This document shows positions 19,921 to 28,098 of a stretch of DNA of 64,000 nt, one piece after another. The notes under the pieces are model-generated. The model had not been told where the DNA came from. It searched no databases and saw only the letters and a list, made by a program, of their open reading frames with translations. The DNA comes from Streptomyces sp. 11x1 (lineage in GTDB: Bacteria > Actinomycetota > Actinomycetes > Streptomycetales > Streptomycetaceae), in contig NZ_CP122458.1 of the NCBI RefSeq assembly GCF_032598905.1, forward strand, positions 8,953,001 through 9,017,000, given 5' to 3'. The translations under genes were made by a program, and so were the position numbers. Numbering within the stretch: position 1 is the stretch's first letter; every line of letters begins with the position of its first letter.

Positions 19921-21120
19921 ATGACTCTCTCACCCGCGCGTGCGCCCGGTGACGCGACCACCGGTGTCCGGCGGCTCACGGCCACGCTGTACGCCTACGC
20001 GTTCCTCGACGACTTCGTGCTGCTCTACCCGGTGTACGCGCTGCTGTTCAGCGACACCGGCCTGTCGATCTGGCAGATCTCCTCCCTGTTCGCCCTGTGG
20101 TCCGTCACCGGGATCGTGCTGGAGGTGCCCTCCGGTGCCTGGGCCGACGCCGTCTCCCGGCGACTGCTGCTGTGGGCGGGGCCGCTGCTCACCGCCGTCG
20201 GCTTCGCCCTGTGGGTGATCGTTCCCTCGTACTGGGCCTTCGCTCTCGGGTTCGTCCTGTGGGGAGTGCGCGGCGCGCTCGGTTCCGGTGCGCTGGAAGC
20301 GCTGGTCTACGACGAGTTCGACCGGCTGGGCGCCGCCGACCGGTACGCGCGGGTCGTCGGCCGGGCCCAGGCGGTCGGCATGGTCGCCGTGATGGCCGCG
20401 ATGGGGTTCGCCGGTCCGGTCCTCGACCTCGGCGGCTACCCGGCCGTGGGCACGGCGAGCATCCTGGCCTGTGTGCTGACCTCGGTGACGGCCACGCGGT
20501 TCCCCGAACACCGGGAAGCGGTGCCGGGGCCGAAGCACGACTCCACCCTCGCCACCCTGCGGGCGGGGCTCACCGAGGTCCGCCGGGACCGGTCCGTACG
20601 GGGCGCGATGCTTCTCGTGCCGGCCGTCGGGGCGGTCTGGGGCGCGCTCGACGAGTACACGCCGCTGCTGGTCCGGGACACCGGGGTGGCCGAGCAGACG
20701 GTTCCGTACCTGCTGCTGGTGATCTGGGTGGGGCCGGCGATCGGCAGCCTGCTGACCGGCCTGGGGGAGCGGTGGGGCACGGCCCGGCTGGGGTCGGTGC
20801 TCGCGGGCTCGGCGGTCGCGCTGGCCGTGGGGGCGCTGCTGGGGACACCGGCCGGCATCGCTCTGGTGGCCGTCGCCTTCGGGGGCTTCCAGCTGGTCAA
20901 CGTGCTCGCCGACGCGAGGTTGCAGGACCGGATCGACGCGGCTCGGCGGGCGACGGTGACGTCCGTCGCGAGCATGGGGACCGAGACGGCGACGGTCGCC
21001 GTCTTCGCCGCGTACGCGGTGATCGGGGCGGCGGGGTATGCGCACGGGGTGGTGTTCGCCGTGTTCGCGGTGCCGTATCTCGTGACGGCGGGTGTGTTGG
21101 TGGGGCGAAGAGGCGCGTAG
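19921..21120 (+). CDS. MFS transporter
   Basis: A 399-residue major facilitator protein with about twelve membrane segments. The A-like motif after TM2 (PSGAWADAVSRR) is recognisable. The start ATG 19921 has GGAAGG upstream. It follows the HAD-EEP gene after 135 bases and precedes the davAB-like pair after 250 bases, so it may be transcribed separately. Its substrate cannot be told from sequence. A dispersed repeat unit follows the stop. Confidence 0.87.
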   Translation: MTLSPARAPGDATTGVRRLTATLYAYAFLDDFVLLYPVYALLFSDTGLSIWQISSLFALWSVTGIVLEVPSGAWADAVSRRLLLWAGPLLTAVGFALWVIVPSYWAFALGFVLWGVRGALGSGALEALVYDEFDRLGAADRYARVVGRAQAVGMVAVMAAMGFAGPVLDLGGYPAVGTASILACVLTSVTATRFPEHREAVPGPKHDSTLATLRAGLTEVRRDRSVRGAMLLVPAVGAVWGALDEYTPLLVRDTGVAEQTVPYLLLVIWVGPAIGSLLTGLGERWGTARLGSVLAGSAVALAVGALLGTPAGIALVAVAFGGFQLVNVLADARLQDRIDAARRATVTSVASMGTETATVAVFAAYAVIGAAGYAHGVVFAVFAVPYLVTAGVLVGRRGA

Positions 21121-21155
21121 AGCGCGGGGCGCGTGGGCGGCTGCGGGTGCATTGT

Positions 21156-21184
21156 GGCTGATCGCGCAGTTCCCCGCGCCCCTC
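21156..21184 (+). repeat. Dispersed intergenic repeat unit
   Basis: Copy of GGCTGATCGCGCAGTTCCCC, followed by GCGCCCCT and the reverse complement AGGGGCGCG, so the unit can form a small hairpin. It is the same family as the copies near 9274, 13222, 39745, 53975 and 54075. Confidence 0.75.
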
Positions 21185-21215
21185 AAGGGGCGCGGGTGGC
21201 GCCCTTTCTCAGGCG

Positions 21216-21276
21216 CGCAACGAATCGTCGTGCGGGCCGGCACCCACGCAATGAATCGTCCCTCGGTGCGCAATGG
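21216..21276 (+). promoter_or_regulatory. Helically phased direct repeats upstream of davA-like gene
   Basis: The 13-base CGCAACGAATCGT (21216-21228) recurs with one change as CGCAATGAATCGT (21247-21259), and a shorter CGCAATGG follows at 21269. Spacings of 31 and 22 bases are close to three and two turns of B-DNA. This resembles the phased sites of Lrp/AsnC-type regulators. The operator role is inferred. Confidence 0.4.
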
Positions 21277-21369
21277 CCGCCGCTTGTCCGGGTCGGCGCG
21301 GCGGCCGTACCGTCTTTCTGGCCCCCTTTCTGGCCCCCGAACACCCCTTTGTCCCGGTGAGGAACACGC

Positions 21370-22158
21370 ATGCGTACCGCCCTGCTCCAGAGCTCCGGTC
21401 TGCCCGGCTCGGTCGTCGGGAACCTGAAGGTGCTCGACGAGGCCGCGGGGCGGGCCGCCGACGCCGGGGCGGGGCTGGTGGTGACGCCGGAGATGTTCCT
21501 GACGGGGTACGCGATCGGCGACGACATCGCGCGGCTCGCCGAGGCGGCCGACGGCGACTCGGCCGACGCGGTCGCCGAGATCGCGGGACGCCACGGCGTC
21601 GCGATCGTCTACGGGTACCCGGAGCGCGCCGGTGAGGCCGTCTTCAACTCGGCGCAGCTCGTCTCCGCCGAGGGCGTCCGACTGGCGAACTACCGCAAGA
21701 CGCATCTCTTCGGCTGCTTCGAGCGCGACCACTTCGCACCCGGCGAGCGCAGCGTCGTCCAGGCCGACCTGGGCGGGCTCCGCGTCGGACTCCTGATCTG
21801 CTACGACGTGGAGTTCCCGGAGAACGTCCGCGCACACGCGCTCGCCGGCACCGATCTGCTGGTGGTGCCGACGGCCCAGATGCATCCCTTCCAGTTCGTC
21901 GCCGAGTCGATGATCCCGGTGCGGGCCTTCGAGAACCAGATGTACGTCGCCTACGTCAACCGGGTCGGCCGCGAGGGGGAGTTCGAGTTCGTCGGGCTCT
22001 CCACACTGGCCGGGCCGGACGGGGTCGCGCGCACCCGCGCCGGACGCGCGGAGGACCTCGTCCTCGCCGAGGTCGACCCCGCGTTCGTCGCGGCCTCCCG
22101 CGAGGCGAACCCGTATCTCCAGGACCGTCGCCCCGGTCTCTACGGCTCCCTCGTCTGA
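21370..22158 (+). CDS. davA: Carbon-nitrogen hydrolase, 5-aminovaleramidase (DavA)-like
   Basis: A 262-residue nitrilase-superfamily amidase with the catalytic triad Glu41 (TPEMF), Lys110 (YRKTHLFG) and Cys144 (ICYDVEFPE). Pseudomonas DavA (delta-aminovaleramidase) has the same length and motifs, and turns 5-aminovaleramide into 5-aminovalerate and ammonia. The gene immediately downstream encodes a DavB-like flavoenzyme that would make that amide from lysine, which supports the assignment. It begins at ATG 21370 with a GAGG 10 bases upstream. Other short-chain omega-amides could also be substrates. Confidence 0.8.
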   Translation: MRTALLQSSGLPGSVVGNLKVLDEAAGRAADAGAGLVVTPEMFLTGYAIGDDIARLAEAADGDSADAVAEIAGRHGVAIVYGYPERAGEAVFNSAQLVSAEGVRLANYRKTHLFGCFERDHFAPGERSVVQADLGGLRVGLLICYDVEFPENVRAHALAGTDLLVVPTAQMHPFQFVAESMIPVRAFENQMYVAYVNRVGREGEFEFVGLSTLAGPDGVARTRAGRAEDLVLAEVDPAFVAASREANPYLQDRRPGLYGSLV

Positions 22159-22215
22159 GCCCCGCCCCCCCGCCCCACCCCGAACACCCGCTTCACCGCA
22201 AGGAGTCCGTACCCC

Positions 22216-23928
22216 ATGACGTCCACCGTGCCCAACGCCGTCGAGCACGCAGACGAGCAGCAGCCGCCGATCACCATGTTCGGCCCGGACTTCCCGTACG
22301 CGTACGACGACTTCCTGGCCCACCCGGCCGGTCTGGGCCAGATACCGGCCACCGAGCACGGGGCCGAGGTCGCGGTCATCGGCGGCGGGCTGTCCGGCAT
22401 CGTGGCGGCGTACGAGCTGATGAAGATGGGGCTCAAGCCGGTCGTGTACGAGGCCGACCGGATCGGCGGGCGTCTGCGGACGGTCGGTTTCGACGGGTGC
22501 GATCCGTCGCTCACCGCCGAGATGGGGGCCATGCGCTTCCCGCCGTCCTCCACGGCGCTCCAGCACTACATCGACCTGGCGGGTCTGGAGACCCGGCCGT
22601 TCCCCAACCCCCTCGCGGAGGCCACGCCGTCGACCGTCGTCGACCTCAAGGGCGAGTCCCACTACGCCGAGACCATCGACGATCTGCCGCAGGTGTACCG
22701 GGACGTGGCCGCCGCCTGGAAGGCCTGCCTGGAAGAGGGCGCCGACTTCTCCGACATGAACCGGGCGCTGCGTGAGCGGGACGTGCCGCGCATCCGGGAG
22801 ATCTGGGCGAAGCTCGTCGAGCGGCTCGACAACCAGACCTTCTACGGCTTCCTCTGCGACTCCGAGGCGTTCAAGTCCTTCCGGCACCGCGAGATCTTCG
22901 GCCAGGTCGGCTTCGGCACCGGCGGCTGGGACACCGACTTCCCCAACTCCATCCTGGAGATCCTGCGCGTCGTCTACACCGAGGCCGACGACCACCACCG
23001 CGGCATCGTGGGCGGCAGCCAGCAGCTCCCGCTGCGGCTCTGGGAGCGTGAGCCCGAGAAGATCGTGCACTGGCCGTTCGGGACGTCCTTGCGGTCCCTG
23101 CACGCCGAGGGGGAGCCGCGGCCCGCCGTCACCCGGCTGCAGCGGACCGCCGGCAACCGGATCACGGTGACGGACGCGAACGGTGACATCCGTACGTACC
23201 GGGCGGCGATCTTCACCGCCCAGTCCTGGATGCTGCTGTCGAAGATCGCCTGTGACGACTCGCTCTTCCCGATCGACCACTGGACGGCCATCGAGCGGAC
23301 CCACTACATGGAGTCCAGCAAGCTCTTCGTGCCCGTGGACCGGCCGTTCTGGCTCGACAAGGCCGTCGACGACAGGGGAAATCCGACCGGGCGGGACGTG
23401 ATGTCGATGACGCTCACCGACCGGATGACGCGCGGGACCTACCTCCTCGACGACGGCCCCGACAAGCCCGCCGTCATCTGCCTCTCCTACACCTGGTGCG
23501 ACGACAGCCTCAAGTGGCTGCCACTGTCGGCGAACGAGCGGATGGAGGTCATGCTGAAATCGCTCGGCGAGATCTACCCGAACGTCGACGTCCGCAGCCA
23601 CGTCATCGGCAACCCGGTGACCGTCTCCTGGGAGAACGAGCCCTACTTCATGGGCGCGTTCAAGGCGAACCTGCCCGGCCACTACCGCTACCAGCGGCGC
23701 CTGTTCACCCACTTCATGCAGGACCGGCTGCCCGACGACAAGCGGGGCATCTTCCTCGCCGGCGACGACATCTCCTGGACGGCCGGCTGGGCGGAGGGCG
23801 CGATCCAGACCGCGCTCAACGCGGTCTGGGGTGTCATGCACCACTTCGGCGGCACCACGGACGCGACCAACCCCGGCCCGGGAGACCTCTACGACACGAT
23901 CGCTCCCGTCGAACTCCCCGAGGACTAG
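22216..23928 (+). CDS. davB: Flavin amine oxidase family, L-lysine 2-monooxygenase (DavB)-like
   Basis: A 570-residue flavoprotein. The FAD-binding GxGxxG (VIGGGLSGIVAAYEL) is near residue 54, and the C-terminal flavin-contact stretch is FLAGDDISWTAGW. Segments such as TMFGPDFPYAYDD, HPAGLGQIP, MTLTDRMTRGTYL and the NPGPGD tail match the L-lysine 2-monooxygenase branch as I remember it, which oxidatively decarboxylates lysine to 5-aminovaleramide and CO2. Length also fits. It is cotranscribed with the davA-like amidase (57-base gap). A related tryptophan or other amino-acid 2-monooxygenase activity cannot be excluded. Confidence 0.85.
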   Translation: MTSTVPNAVEHADEQQPPITMFGPDFPYAYDDFLAHPAGLGQIPATEHGAEVAVIGGGLSGIVAAYELMKMGLKPVVYEADRIGGRLRTVGFDGCDPSLTAEMGAMRFPPSSTALQHYIDLAGLETRPFPNPLAEATPSTVVDLKGESHYAETIDDLPQVYRDVAAAWKACLEEGADFSDMNRALRERDVPRIREIWAKLVERLDNQTFYGFLCDSEAFKSFRHREIFGQVGFGTGGWDTDFPNSILEILRVVYTEADDHHRGIVGGSQQLPLRLWEREPEKIVHWPFGTSLRSLHAEGEPRPAVTRLQRTAGNRITVTDANGDIRTYRAAIFTAQSWMLLSKIACDDSLFPIDHWTAIERTHYMESSKLFVPVDRPFWLDKAVDDRGNPTGRDVMSMTLTDRMTRGTYLLDDGPDKPAVICLSYTWCDDSLKWLPLSANERMEVMLKSLGEIYPNVDVRSHVIGNPVTVSWENEPYFMGAFKANLPGHYRYQRRLFTHFMQDRLPDDKRGIFLAGDDISWTAGWAEGAIQTALNAVWGVMHHFGGTTDATNPGPGDLYDTIAPVELPED

Positions 23929-24228
23929 AAGCGTCCTGAAGATCTTGAAAATGCGCCCGGCTTGCCCTGCTTGATGGCGATTGACATTTACCGGCAATCC
24001 AGGGTGAGTCGGGCGGCCAGAGCAAGATCTTCAGCGGTCTCCCAGGGCCTGTCGCTTGGACCACGCCTGGGCCGCGGGGCTTGGTAAGCACATCTGCCGC
24101 GTTGTCGTCAGTTGCCAACGCTCCGCGTTGACGCCGTCCTCCGCCTTGCAGCTGCACGCACCAAGCCCCGCTCACCGGCAGCCGTCAGGCGCCGTCGCCC
24201 GAAGCCGCCGTGATCCAAACGACAGACG
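23929..24228. other. 300-base intergenic region, no gene seen
   Basis: Base composition here is less G+C rich than the neighbours, and coding bias is lost. GAAGATCTTG (23938-23947) and its complement CAAGATCTTC (about 24024) form a 10-bp inverted repeat, which could be a terminator or the scar of an old insertion. No credible coding frame was found. Confidence 0.4.
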
Positions 24229-24966
24229 CTAGGAGCGGGTTCGGGGCCAGTCGGCTCGCTCGGGCAGCGGGGTCAGCAGCATGCGGCCCGCCAGGCCCAC
24301 CGCCGCGTCCAGCCGGTGGGCGAACTCCTCGGCGAGATCCGGGAGTCCGCGCAGCGCCCACAGCGCGCGGGCGGCCGACCAGCTGGCCTCACGGGCGCGT
24401 TCCAGGCTCCACGCGCCGAGCAGATGGGTGAGCGGATCAGCGATCTGAAGCAGATCGGGACCCGGCATCAGCTCCTCGCGGATACGTTCCTCCAACGCGA
24501 CGAGGACATCGCCCACCTGCTCGAACTCGTCCTCCAGATCGGCTGGTCCGCAGCCGAGCGTACGACAGCTGTCCACGACGGCCAGCGCGAGATCGTGCCC
24601 GATGTGCGCGTTGATGCCGCAGAGGGCGAACTGCAGCGGGCGTACCCCGGGATGACGCCGGAACTGCAGCAGCGGCCGCCAGCACGCGGGTGCGCGGCCG
24701 CCCTCGGCGACGCTCAGATACCGCTCGGCGAAGAGCACGTCCAGAGTGATCGCGGCCTCGGCGTCCGGGAAGTGACCGGTGTCCAGGCGCCGGCCGATGG
24801 CCTCCGTGACGGCGAGGTAGACCCCGTTGAAGACCGCGATTCCGTCCCGCTCGGGAAGGACCGCGTCCAGTGCACGCATACGGCGGACGACGGTGTCCAC
24901 CGCGCCGACCGCGACCGCCGTGCCCGTCGAGTCCCCGGAATTGGTGAAATGTTCCCACTGCGCCAT
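24229..24966 (-). CDS. DUF5995-type protein
   Basis: A 245-residue mostly helical protein. The segment GINAHIGHDLALAVVD is the hallmark I associate with DUF5995 proteins; it may be a metal or ligand site because of its His and Asp residues. No signal peptide is present. The start used is the ATG at 24966; the ribosome binding site is weak and the upstream ORF extension is not supported. It is divergent from the GH6 gene, the two starts being 138 bases apart. Function is unknown. Confidence 0.72.
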   Translation of the reverse strand: MAQWEHFTNSGDSTGTAVAVGAVDTVVRRMRALDAVLPERDGIAVFNGVYLAVTEAIGRRLDTGHFPDAEAAITLDVLFAERYLSVAEGGRAPACWRPLLQFRRHPGVRPLQFALCGINAHIGHDLALAVVDSCRTLGCGPADLEDEFEQVGDVLVALEERIREELMPGPDLLQIADPLTHLLGAWSLERAREASWSAARALWALRGLPDLAEEFAHRLDAAVGLAGRMLLTPLPERADWPRTRS

Positions 24967-25103
24967 AGGGGGCAGGGTCGCAGGCCTACGCTGACACCGG
25001 TGCCGCCGTGCCCGGCGCGTCCCCGGAACGGGGTAACGCGGGCGCGGCGGGAAGTGCCGGGGAGCCGACGCAGTGCGGCCCGGGGAGCAGGGGGGAGCAC
25101 CAC

Positions 25104-26342
25104 GTGTCAGGCTTACGCGCCCAGCGTCTGGCCGCACGCCGGGCCGAACGTCGGCGGGCGGTGCGGCGCGCGGCCATGACGGCCGCCGCGGCGATCGTGG
25201 CCGTCGTCGGAACGGTCACCGCGATGGTGGCGGCGACGGGCGGCGAGAGGGGCGACGAGGACCGACCGCCGACGAGCCGCTCAGGGGGCCACCCGTCCGG
25301 TCTCTCCGCCCCCTCCGCGCTTTCCGGCCCGACCGGACCGGCTTCTCCCGGCCCCACCTCCCCACGACACACCTCGACCTCGCCGTCGCCCTCGCACTCG
25401 CGCGGGCCCTCGGTGAAGGCCGGCACGGCGCCCTCGGCGGAGCGGACCGAACGGCGGGCCGCACCCGGGACCGGCCCCGGCGAGCTCTACCGCCACCCCG
25501 ACTCGCAGGTCCTCGACTGGGTCCGTGACCACCCCGACGACCCGCGCGGCGCCGCCATCGAGACGGGCATCGCCGATCGCCCCGCCGCCGTCTGGTTCAC
25601 CGCCCCCACCCCCGCCACGATCACCTCACAGGTCGCGGCGGTCGCCTCCGGGGGCGCCGCGCGGGACCAGGTGCCGGTCCTCGTGGCCTATGCGATCCCC
25701 GACCGGGACTGCGGCGGTGCCTCGCAGGGCGGGGCGCCGAACCTGGACGCGTACGACACCTGGATCGACGCGTTCGCCGCCGGGCTCGGCTCGGACGACG
25801 TCATCGTGATCCTGGAGCCGGACGCGATCGCCCAGTCCGACTGTCTCTCCGCCGACGCCCGCGCCGACCGCTTCTCCTCACTCGCCCGCGCGGGCCGGGT
25901 CGTCAAGGCGGCCAACCCGAGCGCCCGCGTCTACTACGACGCCGGGCACTCGGAATGGAACACCCCGGTCGAGCAGGCCGCACTCCTGCGGCAGGCGGGC
26001 GCCGCCGCTCCCGACGGCTCCGACGGCGTCTTCAGCAACGTGTCGAACTTCAACCGCACGCAAGCCGAGGTCGCCTACACCCGCCGAGTCCTCGACGCCC
26101 TCGGCGCTCCCGCCGACCTCGGCGCCGTCATCGACACCAGCCGCAACGGCAACGGCGCCCCGGCCGACGGCGCCTGGTGCGACCCCGCGGGCCGCGCCCT
26201 CGGCCGCCCACCCACCCTCACCACCGGCGAACCCCGCGTCGACGCCTATCTGTGGGTGAAACTCCCGGGCGAGTCCGACGGCTGCCGGGGGAGGGCCGGA
26301 GCGTTCTCGCCGGGGTACGCGTACGAGCTGGCGCGCGGGTGA
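25104..26342 (+). CDS. Membrane-anchored glycoside hydrolase family 6 protein
   Basis: A 412-residue protein starting at GTG 25104 with GGGGGAG seven bases upstream. A basic N-terminus and one hydrophobic segment (about residues 24-45) are followed by a Ser/Pro/Thr-rich linker (about 50-120) and a GH6 catalytic domain (about 130-410). The family signatures are present: VAYAIPDRDCGG, ILEPDAIAQSDC, YYDAGHSEW and the final KLPGESDG. GH6 enzymes hydrolyse beta-1,4-glucans from the end or within the chain. The hydrophobic segment lacks an obvious cleavage site, so the enzyme may stay anchored at the membrane. There is no carbohydrate-binding module. Confidence 0.9.
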   Translation: MSGLRAQRLAARRAERRRAVRRAAMTAAAAIVAVVGTVTAMVAATGGERGDEDRPPTSRSGGHPSGLSAPSALSGPTGPASPGPTSPRHTSTSPSPSHSRGPSVKAGTAPSAERTERRAAPGTGPGELYRHPDSQVLDWVRDHPDDPRGAAIETGIADRPAAVWFTAPTPATITSQVAAVASGGAARDQVPVLVAYAIPDRDCGGASQGGAPNLDAYDTWIDAFAAGLGSDDVIVILEPDAIAQSDCLSADARADRFSSLARAGRVVKAANPSARVYYDAGHSEWNTPVEQAALLRQAGAAAPDGSDGVFSNVSNFNRTQAEVAYTRRVLDALGAPADLGAVIDTSRNGNGAPADGAWCDPAGRALGRPPTLTTGEPRVDAYLWVKLPGESDGCRGRAGAFSPGYAYELARG

Positions 26343-26362
26343 GGGGGAGCCCGGCGCCCGGA

Positions 26363-26472
26363 TCAGGGCTTCAGGTCGGGCAGCGGGGGAACCGGGCGCG
26401 GCCGGGTCAGGGCTTCAGGTCGGGCAGCGGGGGAACCGGGCGCGGCCGGGTCAGGGCTTCAGGTCGGGCAGC
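26363..26472 (+). repeat. 44-bp tandem repeat, three copies, at the 3' end of an MFS gene
   Basis: A 44-base unit begins at 26363, 26407 and 26451; the third copy is partial and is the true 3' end of the minus-strand MFS gene. Because 44 is not a multiple of three, each copy carries the LPDLKP-stop ending in a different frame. It is probably a slippage duplication. Confidence 0.92.
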
Positions 26473-27662
26473 GCCACGTTCGGCCGGGGCACCTGCGGGC
26501 GGTCGCGATCGCTGGTGCGCAGCACGCCCGCGAAGACGACCAGGCCGCACGCCAGCACGGTCACCAGGCCGAACGAGACGACCAGGCTGGTCAGCTGCGC
26601 CAGGCCGCCGATCGCGCTCGGCGCGACGAGCCCCGAGGTGTAGGTGATGGTGGCGACCCCCGCGATGGCCAGACTGGGGTTCGACCCGCTGCGGCCCGCG
26701 GCGGCGAAGCAGAGCGGCACGACGACCGCGATGCCGAGGCCCATCAGGGCGAACCCGGTCATCGCCACCGCCGGTGCGTCCGCGACGACGATGAGGACCC
26801 CGCCGAGTGCGGCCAGCACGCCGCCGGCCCGGACGGTACGGACCGAGCCGAAGCGGTTGACCACCGCGTCGCCCGCCAGCCGGGCCACCGCCATGGTCAG
26901 CATGAACCCGGTGGTGCACGCCGCCGCGAGCCCGGCCGAGGTCTCCAACTGGTTCCGCAGGTAGACCGCCGACCAGTCCAGGGCCGCCCCCTCCGCGAAC
27001 ACCGCGCAGAACCCGACCGCGCCGATGAGCAGCGCCGACTTCGGCGGCAGCGCGAACCGGGGCGGCGGCTCCTCGTCCTCGGTGGGCCGCAGATCCAGGA
27101 CCCACTGGCAGGCGATCAGCCCGAACGCGGTGAGCGAGGCCGCGGCGAGCGCGTGGTGCAGCCGGGCGTCCGACCCGAGGTGCGCGGCGAGCGTGCCGGC
27201 CGCCGAGCCGACGAGGGCGCCCGCGCTCCACATGCCGTGCAGCCCCGACATGATCGACTTCCCGAGGCGGTTCTCCACGTCGACACCGAGCGCGTTCATG
27301 GCGACATCCGCCGTGCCCGCCGACGCGCCGTAAACGAACAGCGCGAGACAGAGGGTCCAGAGGTTCGGCGCGAGGGAGGGCAGCACCAGGGCGAGCGTCC
27401 ACAGCGAGAGCAGTCCGCGCAACGCCGTCCGGGCGCCGAACCGGTGGCTGATGCGTCCCGCAAGCGGCATGGCCAGGGAGGCGCCGATCGCGGGGAAGGC
27501 GAGTGCGAGACCCAGCTGGCCCGCGCTGACACCCGCATGGTCCTGGATCCACGGCACGCGGGTCGCGAACGAGCCGGTGACGGCGCCGTGCACCGCGAAC
27601 ACGGCCGCCACGGCGTACCGCGCCCGCCTCACCTCGCGCCGCTCGTAGATCACCGCGCTCAT
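26451..27662 (-). CDS. MFS transporter, YbjJ-like
   Basis: A 403-residue major facilitator protein with about twelve membrane helices, resembling the YbjJ/fucose-permease-like group (FATRVPWIQDHAGVSAGQLG opening, GTADVAMNALGVDVE in the middle). The ATG at 27662 has GGAGG just upstream. It is divergent from a ROK-family regulator, which probably controls it through the palindrome at 28001-28023. The end of the gene has been duplicated in tandem (see repeat). The transported compound is unknown, possibly a sugar. Confidence 0.88.
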   Translation of the reverse strand: MSAVIYERREVRRARYAVAAVFAVHGAVTGSFATRVPWIQDHAGVSAGQLGLALAFPAIGASLAMPLAGRISHRFGARTALRGLLSLWTLALVLPSLAPNLWTLCLALFVYGASAGTADVAMNALGVDVENRLGKSIMSGLHGMWSAGALVGSAAGTLAAHLGSDARLHHALAAASLTAFGLIACQWVLDLRPTEDEEPPPRFALPPKSALLIGAVGFCAVFAEGAALDWSAVYLRNQLETSAGLAAACTTGFMLTMAVARLAGDAVVNRFGSVRTVRAGGVLAALGGVLIVVADAPAVAMTGFALMGLGIAVVVPLCFAAAGRSGSNPSLAIAGVATITYTSGLVAPSAIGGLAQLTSLVVSFGLVTVLACGLVVFAGVLRTSDRDRPQVPRPNVALPDLKP

Positions 27663-28098
27663 TCTCCGCCTCCGTGAATCCTCGGTATGCCGCGAGGCGC
27701 CGCGCCTCGGCTGTCGTCGCGTCGCGAGGGCGCCGAGCCCCGACTCCGGGTGCGCCACGAGGGCACTCGGCCGGCCTTCGGCTCTCGGCCGTCGTACGGA
27801 CGGCGGCCCAGCCGGCGCTGCTCCCGGCGTCTCCCGTGCCCCGCGCCACGGATGCGTCCTGTACGGGGGCACACCCCCGCGCTCCGTTCCTCAGCCGCCT
27901 GCCTGTCTGCAACCGCCTGCCTGTCTGCCCGCCTACCGCCCTCGGCTCTCCGGTTCCCCGATGCCCTAGGCCCACCCGGGTCCCATGGCGCTGACGTAAA
28001 CTATCAGGAACCCTGCCTGATAGATAGGAGGTGGGGCGGGGAGCAGGTGCTCCAGGCCCGACCACCCCTGAGCGCCGCCTTTCTGGGAGGATCCCGGC
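27663..28098. other. Divergent intergenic region with ROK operator
   Basis: These 436 bases separate the MFS and ROK genes. A stretch with coding-like composition covers 27690-27950, but no credible gene is seen. The inverted repeat at 28001-28023 is the only clear regulatory element. Confidence 0.55.
28001..28023. promoter_or_regulatory. Inverted repeat, probable ROK operator
   Basis: CTATCAGG, a 7-base spacer, then CCTGATAG form a perfect 8-bp inverted repeat, 76 bases before the ROK gene and about 340 bases from the divergent MFS start. A TAGATAGGAGG follows. ROK repressors bind repeats of this general kind; binding here is inferred. Confidence 0.65.

Noticed and set aside
19930..23997. 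A 1355-codon open frame antisense to the MFS and davAB genes
   Set aside because: It lies opposite well-defined genes with clear motifs, and its residue composition is the Arg/Gly/Val/Asp-rich pattern produced by reading Streptomyces genes on the other strand.
23834..24175. Minus-strand segment reading TDDNAADVLTKP, like a copia-type reverse transcriptase tail
   Set aside because: Only a dozen residues resemble the motif, the rest of the domain is missing, and the frame is antisense to davB. Most likely coincidence.
26407..28065. Alternative longer frame ending in the 44-bp repeat
   Set aside because: It reads the MFS gene in the wrong frame; the repeat merely supplies a second stop.
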